Part shown: positions 10,623 to 21,587 of the stretch, piece after piece
How positions within the stretch are numbered: position 1 is the stretch's first letter
How the letters are laid out: every line of letters begins with the position of its first letter
From: Tanypteryx hageni
Taxonomy: Eukaryota; Arthropoda; Insecta; Odonata; Petaluridae
Reading direction: 5' to 3'
Assembly: GCA_028673005.1 (NCBI GenBank)
Contig: CM054114.1
Location: forward strand, 125,455,307 to 125,519,306
Length of the DNA: 64,000 bases
Notes under the pieces: model-generated
Database searches by the model: none
Seen by the model: the letters and a program-made list of their open reading frames with translations, nothing else
What the model was told of the DNA's origin: nothing
Made by a program: the position numbers and the translations under genes

Positions 10623-11352
10623 TCCGTTTTCCAAATAAGGTCCTTTATAATTTACGACAATTATAAGTAATTTTAAAAAGTAAACGAAAGATGTCTTACT
10701 CTTTTACGTGTAAATAAAATGGAGAATGGAAACTTTCCTGGCATCGAACCCACCTATTTATTTTACATAATTGCATATTAGTCAAATACAGAACTTCACG
10801 CTAAGTATTATAATTAAAGTTACGTCGAAATCGGATTGACCAATCGTGATTAATTACCCTGTGATCTACCGCCTAGTTTGAACGCCAAATTGCATCTGAA
10901 AGTCCTCTTTAGAAACATGCTTGGCAACAAAAATGCTCAAATGTTAATCTTATAGGAATTTGTCGAATTTTGAAAATTTTTTGGGGCACTTAAACTTAAA
11001 AATTTCCCCTTTTTTCAATTTTTCCTTTGTTTATAATATAGAGAGATAAAGACGAGTAATAAAACTCGCTGCGATACATTTCCATTAACAATATAATTAA
11101 ATACTGTTTGCTACTTTTTGTTTTAAAAAATATCATAATAATTTAATAATAAAGAAATAGTATTAAATCCCAGTTCTCATTATCAGTAAAAGCCTCTCTA
11201 CGACGTTTTAGAACGTTGTTCGTAATCATTAAATCACAGTCTATGACTCAGAAGCCACGCATAAAAGCTGAGGCAAGTATAAAAATCATAATCTTTGATG
11301 TTTTAGCTTCACGAATCCCCAGGGATACCGCGCCTACAGTTTAAAATCCTTG

Positions 11353-11353
<1 letters not shown>
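10623..11353. other. No gene seen; possible SINE box B at 10750
   Basis: AT-rich. The minus strand at about 10745-10770 has GGGTTCGATGCC, which resembles a box B, but without a convincing box A. Nothing else is visible. Confidence 0.4.

Positions 11354-11419
<66 letters not shown>
11354..11419. repeat. (TA)33 microsatellite
   Basis: An uninterrupted AT dinucleotide run of about 66 bp. Confidence 0.98.
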
Positions 11420-11420
<1 letters not shown>

Positions 11421-11540
11421 CGCATATTAACACAGAAATTGTTATCATCACGTGGTAACTTAAGAAATACCTCGTCGTGAAGACATCTCTTGATTATCTA
11501 CAATTGTTCGATACCTATTCCCTCGCCAACACTTAAGTTA

Positions 11541-11745
11541 TTAAAAATTTAAAGAAAAATTGGTAAAAATAAATTTATTGAAAGACTTCGTACAAAATCC
11601 ATCACAATTACTACCTAGATACTGTAACTGATGATGACTCTGTGAGTCGAAAATTAGATAGTCAATTTTATTTTTTGTCGTGGAATTTGTACGAAGTCTT
11701 TCAATAGGTGTTTTTACTTTTTTAAAAATTTTTATTATGGAGTTC
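11541..11745. mobile_element. Foldback/MITE-like element
   Basis: A perfect 20-bp inverted repeat, ATTGAAAGACTTCGTACAAA at 11577-11596 and its reverse complement at 11686-11705, is extended inward (ATCCATCAC versus TTCCACGAC) and more weakly outward into A-rich/T-rich arms. The ~90-bp centre holds a CTGATGA-stem-GAAA motif. There is no coding capacity, and superfamily and duplication are not determined. Confidence 0.7.
11628..11652 (+). other. Hammerhead-like core motif (candidate only)
   Basis: CTGATGA, one extra T, a perfect 5-bp stem (GACTC, TGT loop, GAGTC), then GAAA. A canonical hammerhead has CUGANGA directly followed by stem II and then GAAA. The extra nucleotide and the absence of an identified cleavage site and stems I and III leave activity doubtful. 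Confidence 0.3.
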
Positions 11746-12243
11746 CAAAAAGTGACGAATAAAACAGTCGAATATATTTTAAATAATTTTTTTTAATGCC
11801 AGGAGATTAACAAGTTCAATGTTTCATCAAGAAAAATATTTTCACTCAAGTACGTACGGCGTTTTGCACGTTTGAGATAAAATACGGTATATTTTTCAAA
11901 ATATACTAAATTTTAATAGGCATACAAATTCTGGATGACTTTTATCAAACATATTTTTAAGTGTTTATCGCAGGCAAGCATTCAAATCACGTGACCAAGA
12001 TCAAAATTAATTCGAAGAAATAATAACTGTTTTCGCACGAAAGTGACTAGCAGAACTTAGAGGAATGTGAATCAATCGCTATACTACGATGTAATGCACC
12101 TAAACACGAGGAAATATAGAATTATAGGCTAATTAAAAGATGATTAATTTCTGTCACGCGATGTCTGCTTGTAGATCACCGATTGTAGGGGGCGGCGGGA
12201 TTTAATTGTAGGAAATAGAAAATACGAGTGGATCTCCTTAAAC

Positions 12244-12566
12244 CAGGGGTGAGCAACATATGGCCCGCGGTCCGCAATCCGACCCTAAAAAGCTGCGATT
12301 AAAAAAAGATCCGTAAAATTTAATACCCAAATGCATATTTTTAAAATTCAGATTATGATTAAAACATTTAATACTGAAATTTTAAACCCTAAAAAAATAA
12401 TTTGGACAAGTTTTTTCCTTATATGACACCTCAGAATCTCTAGATAAATTCTGATTTAATTCTAATCAGGCTCATTGAACCACTGGCAACTTCCAACGCG
12501 GCCCTCCGAAGGATTCACAAACATCAAAATATGGCCCGCCATGTAGGAAAGGTTTCCCACTCTTTG
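12244..12566. mobile_element. hAT-like MITE, degraded
   Basis: The left end CAGGGGTGAGCAACATATGG and the GGCCCGC motifs near both ends match the other hAT elements in this window. The right end (GTTTCCCACTCTTTG) is mutated. The flanking octamers agree at only 4 of 8 positions, so the duplication has decayed or the boundary is off by a few bases. Confidence 0.65.
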
Positions 12567-14405
12567 TTTTTATAACATGGCATCCCTATCTTTCAAATGT
12601 GGCGAGCATCGAAGTTGCACAATAGAAAATCGAGCGAGCACCACTCTACTTCTTCAAAAATTGAAATGATCATAAATAAAATCACACCAACTTTAACGTT
12701 ACTCTTCCTAATGTTCTTAAATACGTTTCGGAAGAAAGCGAGCGAAAAAAATCAAATTAATGGTAATAAGGAACGGCATTTTTAAGCATCGCAAAAGAAC
12801 ACATTCAGGCTCTACCAAAGATCACAATCAGGCAAACAGAGAGCAATGCGGAGCTCGCGAGCAGCATAGGGAACCCTCGCTTTATACTAACGAGTTTCAT
12901 GAAACTCATTGGCGAGTAAAATCCTCATACTCGCCGAGCACTTGTTTGACAAGGCGGCGACCAACTAAAAAGGAAATAAGCTATACATTATTTCAGAGAG
13001 AACTCATGCAGAGTCTCAAAAAAGTGAGGATAAGCTTCTGCAACGCTCTGTCATAATTCCATTGTCCTTATCTTGCAGTCTCTATCTAGTCTTCTTAAAG
13101 TGATAAGAAGCTTCCTTTATTTCTTCATAAGCTAGACCTTGGAGAAGGTAGTTGAATATTTCATCCCCCGAGACACGCAATTCAATCGGTGCCTTTCTGA
13201 AGTCGTCATGAATACATAAATAAGGGTTGTTAAGTAAAAAATTAAAAAGGTTTCAGAATAATAATTTAGGCACTTACAAATGATGTGACACAAAGAAACG
13301 GAAGAAAAATGCTAGAATTTTTTTATTTTTAAAAGTACTATCCGCGATGTGATCCTCTGTGCAACAGGCATGCGCTAGAGTGTGGGAATAAATTATAAAT
13401 CAGAAAAAAATTCCTCCATGACCGGGAATCGAATCCGAGGGAAGGCTCCATTAACTGAGATAATTGACACTGAGAATAGGGAAACGTGAATAATCCGAAG
13501 CATGACATTTTAGTGAGAAATTCTTCAAAATTTCTGTCGGTTACGAGATAATTTACGAAAAAAACATACCTTATCCGCTTGAGTGTAGACGATGTCAACG
13601 CAGAAACAGTTACTAATTTATGGAATGTTGAGATTCATGCAACAAACTGGCAATTTGCTAGCTTAAAATAATTGAGCTCACAGTCGTGGACATTACGGCG
13701 CTGTTTATGAGCTGAGGATAAATACGCATGCTTAAAAATGCCCAGAAAATTTGTACATAATTAAGAGAAATGTGAGTACAGCTATACTACACTCCGACGC
13801 CCTTCTTGGGGGCGCCCCCTCGTTTTTCTCGGGACACCTCGGCCTGGTAGACCATATTTCCGCCATAGCTGCAAGCAGCTGCAGTTTGCCAAGTTTTTAA
13901 GAAAAAAATATTTGTTATAATGTATATATACATATCTATCGCCGCCGTGTTGTTGAAAAATTCTATCCTATGGAGCCAATACTTAAAAGAAGCGTCACAT
14001 AAACATTAAATTAAGAAACCATCCAATTAAGGCAATTATTACAGCAGAAATATTTTGAACGATTTCATTTCAGTAACAATACTTAAATGGTGGAGAAACA
14101 TAGAAACGTATTAAAATAAAAAGTTTAAATATAAATCTAAACTAACCACTTCAATTGAAATTCTGCACCGATTATGTTTGGTATGTCTGTAAGTCTCAAA
14201 ATAACATCTGCATTCATTAACAGAAAAACAGTAAAAATCAATATTCATGTAAAATAACGACGAAAAAAACTATTATGTACTACATTTCTGTAAACAAAAC
14301 ACAATTAGCAACTAATGTACTTAGAAATCAATAAAATGACTATGAGAGATCCGCGTTGATGGACGGGAAAATTGTACTCCACACTGGGCCGCGGCAGTAG
14401 TAAAA
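12567..14405. other. No gene seen
   Basis: Mostly AT-rich. A 16-bp palindrome, GAGTTTCATGAAACTC, lies at 12892-12907, and a GC-rich patch is at about 13795-13880. Small frames at 12597-13056 and 13338-13598 have no recognisable product. Confidence 0.5.
13400..13480 (-). repeat. SINE relic with box B
   Basis: The minus strand reads GGATTCGATTCCCGGTC followed by GGAGGAATTTTTTTCTG, the same layout as the relic at 1.5 kb. The upstream segment ATCTCAGTTAATGGAGCC resembles a tRNA box A, but it is too close to box B for a complete tRNA head. Confidence 0.4.
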
Positions 14406-14441
14406 AGTGATATCGGCACTACCGGCGGTGCCGATATCGCT
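14406..14441. other. Strong hairpin
   Basis: Arms AGTGATATCGGCAC (14406-14419) and GTGCCGATATCGCT (14428-14441) pair over 14 bp with one mismatch around an 8-nt loop. The function is unknown. It could be a foldback footprint or a structured element. Confidence 0.7.
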
Positions 14442-14480
14442 CCTTCATTTTAAAACAATTTTTCAAAGAATCATCTATAC

Positions 14481-14812
14481 AAGAGACCTGCAACCTTTTC
14501 AGCCTTGAGGGCGCATTTGCGAATTCAGAGGATTGCGGGTGCCAATTGGTGGTACACAGAAAAATAAAGATAAAAGAAACGGGTTAGATTCTTTTTTTTA
14601 TTTTCAAACAAAAATATTTTGATTTGAATACAAAATTTATTAATAATATAGAAGGTGAATCTTGTAATTTTTAATGAAAAAATTGAATTTGTACTTCTGT
14701 ACTATCTTATTGCACCTCCCGAGCAAATGACTTGCCATAGCCCTAGTAGCGGGCGCCAAGGAATTTTATGAAAGGCGCCATGGCACACGCGGGCGCCGGG
14801 TTGAGGGGCCGG
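14481..14812. mobile_element. hAT-like element, first of a tandem pair
   Basis: The left end (GAGACCTGCAACC) and right end (GGTTGAGGGGCCGG) form imperfect inverted repeats. GGCGCC-rich segments lie near the right end. The octamers ATCTATAC (14473-14480) and ATTTATAC (14813-14820) match at 7 of 8. The second octamer is shared with the next element. Confidence 0.6.
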
Positions 14813-14820
14813 ATTTATAC

Positions 14821-15142
14821 CAGCGGTGGGCAACCTTTTCTACGTGATAGGCTGCATTGGTGGCTGCAAATTCCTCGGCGGGCAAGTTATCAATACTTCG
14901 GCGAGCCAAATTAGATTTTAAATCGGACGTCAGCAAGAGATTCTGAGGATCACATTAATGAAAATCACGTCAAAATTAGGTTTTTAGGGTTAAAATTTCA
15001 ATAATAAGTGTTTTATTGTCGTAATTTGAATGTATAATATATGAATTTGGGTTGAATCTCTTTTTGTTCATAGCTTCGCGGGTCGCATAAAACGCTCTTA
15101 AGGGCCGCATACGGCCCGCGGACCGTGGGTTACTCACCACTG
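14821..15142 (+). mobile_element. hAT MITE, second of a tandem pair
   Basis: The termini are CAGCGGTGGGCAACC and GGGTTACTCACCACTG. The flanking octamers ATTTATAC (14813-14820) and ATCTATAC (15143-15150) match at 7 of 8. The interior aligns with 22787-23111: both read GATTCTGAGG at the same internal point and end in a GCATAAAA/ACATAAAA-GCTC-GGCCC-CACCACTG tail. It is 322 bp, non-coding and the same subfamily. Confidence 0.85.
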
Positions 15143-15150
15143 ATCTATAC

Positions 15151-15676
15151 AGCCGCAGGAGGCATTGGTAGTGGACATCTATGTCCGACTTTGTTACAAA
15201 TTAAAAACGTTAAATTTCACTTTCCGAAGCTCGCTTCGTTTAGCCGATACTTTACATCTGATATTGAGAAACAGTTCGGATTACCGTTGGTTCGGATTAT
15301 AGAGGTAGCACTGTACATATATGTTACAATGGAAAATCCTAACTTACTTCAAAGAGATCGGTCCCACAGTTAATCCGCACACGGATAAACGAGCTTTCAT
15401 CATGTATAGAAAATAGTGGACCGTTCGAAAGAAACACTCTCGCTTCTCGAAAGGAATAAAAAAGTTTGGCAATGCAGTCTTTTCTTGGAACCCCCGTTCC
15501 CAAAAGTTGAAAACTCTCCCGTTTCCTTTTCTCGCTCCCTCGCACGGTTTTAGTTTTCTTAAAACAGATGTCTCTGCGAGGGAGTATACAGGGGCTGTAG
15601 ATAAATCAATTTCTGCATTTGACTTGGTGAGAGATATCTGCCCATCTTGTCATGATCGGCAGAGTCGTAATGAGAG
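15151..15676. other. No gene seen
   Basis: Ordinary sequence with two overlapping small frames on opposite strands at 15125-15545. Neither has a recognisable motif. Confidence 0.5.
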
Positions 15677-15950
15677 ACAATAAAAAGGAAGAGATAGAGA
15701 ATGAGAGAGGGTGTGAGGGAGAAGGTGTGGGAGAAAGAAGGTGAGAGAGAGGGCGAGAGAGAAGGTGAGAGAGAGGGTGAGAGAGAGTGGGTGAGAGAGA
15801 GAGGGTGAGAGAGAGGGTGAGAGAGAGAGAGAGAGAGAGGGTGGGGTGAGAGAGAGGGCGAGAGAGGTGAGAGAGAAGGTAAGAGAGAGAGAGAGGGTGA
15901 GAGAGAGAGAGAGAGGGTGAGAGAGAGAGAGGGTAAGAGAGAGAGAGAGG

Positions 15951-15981
<31 letters not shown>

Positions 15982-16008
15982 GGGGTGTGAGAGAGGAGAG
16001 AGTGGATG
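15677..16008 (+). repeat. (GA)n array with GAGAGGGT variants
   Basis: About 330 bp of GAGAGA and GAGAGGGTGAGA repeats. They end at the 3' terminus of the solo LINE-tail unit. Confidence 0.95.
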
Positions 16009-16251
16009 AGATAGATCGATAATCGTCTTTATTCGGGAGAAATTTGGACCATAAGTTTCATTCTTACATTTAACCCTTCGTTAAAATGAATATTAAAAAT
16101 AAAAATATTACAACAAACGGTATACAAAATATACAAATTATAAAAAGCTATAAGTGAAGACAATTGTTTGTGGGGAAAATCAAGGTAAAAACAGGCTTGT
16201 TCTTCCTAGTAAAACCCACGCAGGAAAATACTGACGAGGGTGTGAAAAACC
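16009..16251 (-). mobile_element. Solo LINE 3'-end unit embedded in (GA)n (member 2)
   Basis: On the minus strand this unit begins GGTTTTTCACACCC, has ATTTTCCTGC and an AAGGGTTAA motif, and ends CGAATAAAGACGATTATC before pyrimidine repeats. It aligns along its whole length with the 3' end of the LINE at 7672-7911. GA repeats resume at 16252. No reverse transcriptase is present. It is either a severely 5'-truncated LINE or a separate short non-autonomous family mobilised by that LINE. Confidence 0.8.
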
Positions 16252-16332
16252 AAGAGAGAGGGTGAGTAAGGGAGGGTGAGAGAGAGGGGGCGAAAGAGAG
16301 AGGGTGAGAGAGAGAGAGGGTGAGAGAGAGGC
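16252..16332 (+). repeat. (GA)n array continued
   Basis: Eighty bases of GAGAGGGTGAGA, the same variant pattern as 15677-16008. This indicates that the LINE-tail unit split one array. Confidence 0.9.
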
Positions 16333-19300
16333 AAACTACCAAGATCCTCTCAATTCGACTTTATAACGATAGAATATCTTTCGATAAGAACCACGATTTC
16401 GATATCGACGGCACAAGAACGTGTCGACATCGATCTTTTAATCGGCAAGGTAAAACCTGTTTTTGGCTTTAATTTAAACAAGTAATTTTTATCGCCAAAT
16501 TATAATAGGTAAACGTGAAACATAAAAGTGTCATAATTATTAATGCAGAAGGTTTACATTAAATATTTTTAAGCAAAAAAGAAAATATTCCAAAAATTGA
16601 GGAATAAAAATCTTTGTTTCACGAATAGTCATAAAAAGCTTGCTTTTCGGCTATAGAGTAGCTGACATAAGCGGTGTTTCTAAAATACTAAAAATCAACA
16701 GGAAATTATCAAGCTCGTCAAATGACTGCAAAAAACCATGAACAATCACTTAAAAATACTTGTATCAGGTATCTCCAATAGTCACAACGAGGTTATAAGT
16801 AAAACAATGCTTTTTTATAACTTTGTTGTGGCTATTGGAGATACCCGAGATAAGTATTTTTGAAGTGCTTGTCGTTGTATAAATTCGATACTAAGGCGCT
16901 TTCTAAGCTTCTTTCCTTATAATCTACTATCGTAGAATAACCACTGATGAGGAATGCTTTGTGTATGAGATTCGCCTATGATTTTCCTACCTTTTTATCG
17001 ATACTTGAAAAAAGTCTTTCGATGTCATTTCAACCATAAAGGCGAACTAGAAAATTTGTCCTTGAATTAGAGAGAAATCTGCAGTGGAATTTAAGAGCGG
17101 GACATTTCCAAATAATATTAAAACTTTGCGTCCAAGCAATTCCTGGAACCTATTTATTTAGATTTCTCTATGATTTCGTAATTGTATGGAATAATAGATT
17201 ACTTTTAAGTAATATTCCTCTCGCAAACTCGAAAATTCGCATCTATAATCTCGTGAAAATAAGAGTTGTTTAATACGAGACGGTTTTGACTGCTTAGTAG
17301 TGGGTGGGGGGGGGGGGGGAAGGGCGAGCGAATTGAGGAAGCGAATCTCAGCCACTGTCAGAGATTGCTTTATCGGATAACGGCGAGGGAAGAACGAGGA
17401 GATGATGACGAGGATTACAGGGAATCCCTTTTATAATCTTCTTCCATTTTTTTGAAGGAGAAGATTTTATTTTATTTTTGTGAGGGAACGGAGAGAAAAC
17501 ACTTAAGGGCGTCGATTTTCACTTCGCTGATTAAATAATTGAGGATGTATCGTTGTAAAAATAATCGTCTTCCATTTGGGCGCTTCTTATTATGCTTTCC
17601 ACAAAAGAGAAAGAGAAAGGATTCCAGGAATAGGATAACGAGGTCCTATGCCGAAAATTCTCGAATGAGGAGATGATGAAAAATATTTAATAACGTCAAT
17701 TTTTTCGACCAATTAAGAAATTATACTTATTCGGTATAATTAGACCGGATACCGATGTCGTAAAATTTCTTCAGGATCGTCTTAGAACAGGATTGGAATT
17801 CCGAGATTGTTCATTTGATTGCTGTCCGTTCTTGTAGGTCTTTTCACCGAATTTATGAAAATTTTCATATTCTGTTATTGTATAGTCCTTCTGAAAAATT
17901 GTTTTGAGTATCTGTGGGTGAAACGTTTCACTTGGTGTTGCCAACCGCGGTTGTCCTCGCGGCTGCGTCGGGTGGGCTAATTTTACTAACGTTAAAATTT
18001 GTGTTATTGAAGAATTTACGTACTACGTAGTCTTTACCGGAAAGAGAGAAATAGAAAAGAGGACTTTTAGCTCTCCATAGGACCACGAGTTAGTTGAGAG
18101 GTGGAGGTTCGAGGAATTTTATGGAAGCGTTGGTTCTATCAGCTTTCTTTGAAACGTAAGGTCAGACGGGCTGCGTCAACAGCCATTATATTGTTAGACG
18201 TACACAAGGGTTAATCAATACAAAAATTCGCGCCGTTTTAGAATATGGAATCTATGGGAGAATGCATTTATTTCGATTGTCGCAAGGACATAAATGTCCA
18301 CTCGTCTTTTACGCATAGTTTATAAAACTTTTTATCTATTTTTTAACTATAACCTCGCGTTCGATTTAATCTTCTGCAGAAAACCGCTAATTATGGATAC
18401 AATCGGAAGCATTTGCCTGTGACCACATTTAAGCCATTCAACCAAACCTGGAAATAAAGGAGGTCTGGGGAAGGCTCAGCTCTTAAGAAAGGACTTGTTC
18501 TTACCTTTGATGAGGCGTAAATTTTACAGCGGTGGTAGAAGGTATCCTCATCCTCCTACGATGAGAAAAATTCCTTTTGATGCAACCAAAAGGACACAGC
18601 ACATCACAAGATTACTTCACGGGGTCGTTGAGAGGGGGAGACCATTGGGGGTAACGAAGGAAATAAAGGGCTTGATATTGGAAAGATTCACAACCGCACT
18701 GTACCTGGCATGGGAAAAGAAACTCCCAGTTTGCACTTTAACGCAATAAAAGAAGAAGCACCTTAAATAGAATTAGCTCGAGCAAAATCTTTGAAAAAGC
18801 TTAAATTGTGATACTTATTTGTTCCCACCAAATAATTCTCGCAAGGATTTGGAGTTAAAAATTGCATTGACAATATGGCGAATTCAATCCCCAGAAAATT
18901 TTTGTGAAAATAACAACAAGAATTCAATTTATTTAGATTTTGTAATTTATCCACATTTACGAATAAATTGTTAATAATTTACTATTGCTACAGAAAGTAC
19001 TCACTTTCTTGAGCGACGCCTTCTCTTCGAAACGGAGTTCACTTATAGGCAACTTCCTTCCGCACATCCGAACACTATCACATATTAAACGAAACTGAGC
19101 TAAGCAAAGCTAAAATTTCCCGCCAAAAAGTATTGCCAAATCGTGACGTCACGCACTTTCTTCGTCACATTCGGGAGGTAAAGCAATAACGGAGCCCTGG
19201 GAGAAGGGGAGAAATGTTCGTCTCACTAGTTCATCACTTTTACACCGTCAAATGCATAGCGATAGATCTTATCGAGAGGCATTTTAGTTTTGTGGAAAGG

Positions 19301-20125
19301 GAATCACCGAAGAAATCAAAAAGGCACTTAACAATGCTTCGCGTAAGGTATCACGTCATAGACGAGGAAGTGAAGCGAGGAGAGACCAGGAACATTGTCT
19401 ACCCAAATTGTCAGAGTGGGACGTGCGTCATCAGGAGAGTCGAACGTATGCTTGCTAGAGCGCTCGAAGTCAAAAGAAGCGACCGATTCGAGGGATTTGT
19501 TCATTATATTGTAACTATCGGTCCAAAAAGGAAAAAAAGCTTTCTGAGGAAACAACAGCGAGAAACGGAAGGAAGAAGAATGAATGTTGAGATGAGAGAT
19601 GGATTTAAATCTTCGATGCGATGAAACAAATATTTCAACCACATATGTTTCTTTTATTAGTTTATTAACGTCATCCTTAAAAAAACGATGCAATGATTTG
19701 GCACAGTTAATGTAGATTAGCTATTTATCAAAAGTCTTGTTCCATTGCGTGAACTGGTTGATCTTACTTTCCCGTGGCTAAGCCAATGGCTTCGCGAGGC
19801 TAATTCTGGCATATGCAAGTATTTATAAGTCAGTTTTGCCATTACTTTTGCCCGGTTGAATTACAAAGGGGAAATTAGTGTTGATAAAATCGCAAAAATT
19901 AAATTGTTACGTTCTGATATAAAACTGTTACGTTTCTATATTTCCGAGGAGTATTTAAGGAAAAAACGTCAGCGGGAAGGGGGATATCCATTGAAGAAAC
20001 AAGATTGGAAAGGTGTACTCCATGTCGGAGTACACAGTTTCCAAATGCGTTATTTGAGATTTCACAATATTCTCAATATTTTTCGCTCAGATGAGAATTT
20101 AAAGAGAAGCAGACGAGGTACGTTG
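16333..20125. other. No gene seen apart from a foldback at 16.75 kb
   Basis: AT-rich to mixed composition. A 15-base G-rich run occurs at about 17306-17320. The frames at 18495-18749 and 19214-19624 are open but show no domain, signal or codon pattern that I recognise. I see no reliable splice structure. Confidence 0.5.
16751..16861. repeat. Foldback repeat, 47-bp arms
   Basis: The left arm 16751-16797 and right arm 16815-16861 are reverse complements with a few mismatches; the shared core is GGTATCTCCAATAG-CACAAC. The loop is about 17 bp. Single-arm relatives are at 1968-1998, 54010-54070 and 55685-55735. It behaves like a small palindromic MITE or an inverted dimer of a repeat end. Confidence 0.75.
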
Positions 20126-20437
20126 TAAAATACATGTAGGTCTTCATGTAAATTGGTCGTAATTGTTGCCCGCTTTTAACCGAAATTGGAATCGGTCGAT
20201 CAATTTTAGCAAAACTCGTTACTACCACATTTCATCACAATACGTCAAGTGGTTCCCGAGTTGAAACAAAGGAACATTGTAAACTACATGTAGGTCATGT
20301 AAGGGGTCGTAATTGTTGTCCGATTTTAACCAAAATTGGAATCGGTCGATCAATTTTAGCAAAACTCCCCAATACCAAAGGAGAAGGAAGGAAACGACCT
20401 CCCCTATATGCGTTCACTTCGTGCAAAGAACGCATAA
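20126..20437 (+). repeat. ~150-bp tandem duplication within a dispersed repeat
   Basis: A unit with ACATGTAGGTC, GGTCGTAATTGTTG and GGAATCGGTCGATCAATTTT occurs twice, about 150-154 bp apart (from 20132 and 20286). The second copy runs into a small hairpin, TGCGTTC (20409-20415) with GAACGCA (20428-20434). Similar terminal hairpins occur at 3714 and 33996. Confidence 0.7.
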
Positions 20438-20944
20438 AAACAGAAGATGAGGTATATCCCTAATCATGAACATCCGATTTTCGAACTTTCGATCGTAGGA
20501 ACAAGAATTTTTGGAGCATAAATTTGGTGTACAAACTCAAAACTCGAACTTACGAACCTTTGTTCAATTTCAGCAAACACACAAACACCTCAATGGATAA
20601 GGATTTGAACGTTAATTTTCAAAATTTACATATTTAACGTATGTCATACATACATGTGCAATGCAGTGCATAATTTATGAATATTTACACAGTGTTGCCT
20701 CTGAAGTATTTCATTGTCGAGCTTGCATATAAAGGCTTGTTTTCCATCGTGCAGCACTTTTATTATAGTGCCATCGCTTTTATAACCGAAATTCTCCAGA
20801 AGAGAAATGCCTTTTAAGCGCATGTATAAATTTGAATTGTATTCTTCAGAGCACTTAAAAAATAAAATTTATTTTTTCATAGCATTTTGACCCATATTTT
20901 ATGCTCTACCACTTTCCTCTGCTATTTGTCGAAAATAACGTCAC
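20438..20944. other. No gene seen
   Basis: AT-rich DNA with no open frame or repeat that I recognise. Confidence 0.5.
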
Positions 20945-21240
20945 CACCATGAAAGAGACAAGTTATTTAAAAAGTGCTAAGAAGAGTAGAAGAGGAAAGG
21001 AGTTTGATGGACACGATAGTGACTAGGAAAAAGAAATGGATTGGACATGTTTGGAGAAGAGAGGGATTACTGAAGGATGTTATCGAAGGAACGGTGGAGG
21101 GAAGAAAGAAAAGAGGAAGAAGAAGAATTAAAATGTTGGATATTCTAAGGGAGGGAGGAGGGAATGGGGAGATGAAGAGAAGGGCACCGGATAGAAAAAG
21201 GTGGAGGAGGAGCACATGAACCTGCAGATATGCAGAACAC
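20945..21240 (+). pseudogene. LINE C-terminal relic (reverse transcriptase tail)
   Basis: The plus-strand frame 20974-21219 reads RKKKWIGHVWRREGLLKD, then VIEGTVEGRKKRGRRRIKML, then a DRKRWRR end. This is the usual C-terminal region of a large group of arthropod LINE ORF2 proteins (consensus style W-I-G-H-x-L-R, D-x-I-E-G-x-x-x-G, R-G-R-R-R). No catalytic RT domain is present, so it is a 5'-truncated copy. The trailing ATATGCAGAACACT also resembles the tail of such elements. It is a different family from the 7.7-9.6 kb LINE. Confidence 0.8.
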
Positions 21241-21476
21241 TATTTATTATATTTAATAATCCAATTATTGTAATAAATTTTCAATTATGCTGGTCCCTAT
21301 TTTTATGCATATGTATTTGGGATCACAAATTTGTTCTTGGAATTCATCTATTTATTTGATCAATGTATGTATGGGAATATAGCTCCCGATTCACGAACTT
21401 TCGATTTACGATTAACGTTCAGAAATGCACGGTGTTCGTAAATAGGGAGATTACCGTGTGCTTGAAATTATACATC

Positions 21477-21502
21477 AAGTGATTTCCGCGCGGAAATCAC
21501 TT
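21477..21502. promoter_or_regulatory. Perfect 26-bp palindrome
   Basis: The arms AAGTGATTTCCGC and GCGGAAATCACTT are exact reverse complements with no spacer. It could be a protein-binding dyad or a mutation-prone cruciform. No adjacent gene supports a regulatory role. Confidence 0.5.
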
Positions 21503-21587
21503 CTTAATTTTTAATCGCTAGTATAAATAGAAGTATAAGAGGTTACGCCTCGCATCAGGGCCGCATTTTTAAATTATTGTTTTATAT

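Noticed and set aside
19214..19624. 136-codon plus-strand frame
   Set aside because: Open and not low-complexity, but an overlapping 121-codon frame exists on the other strand and neither resembles a known family.
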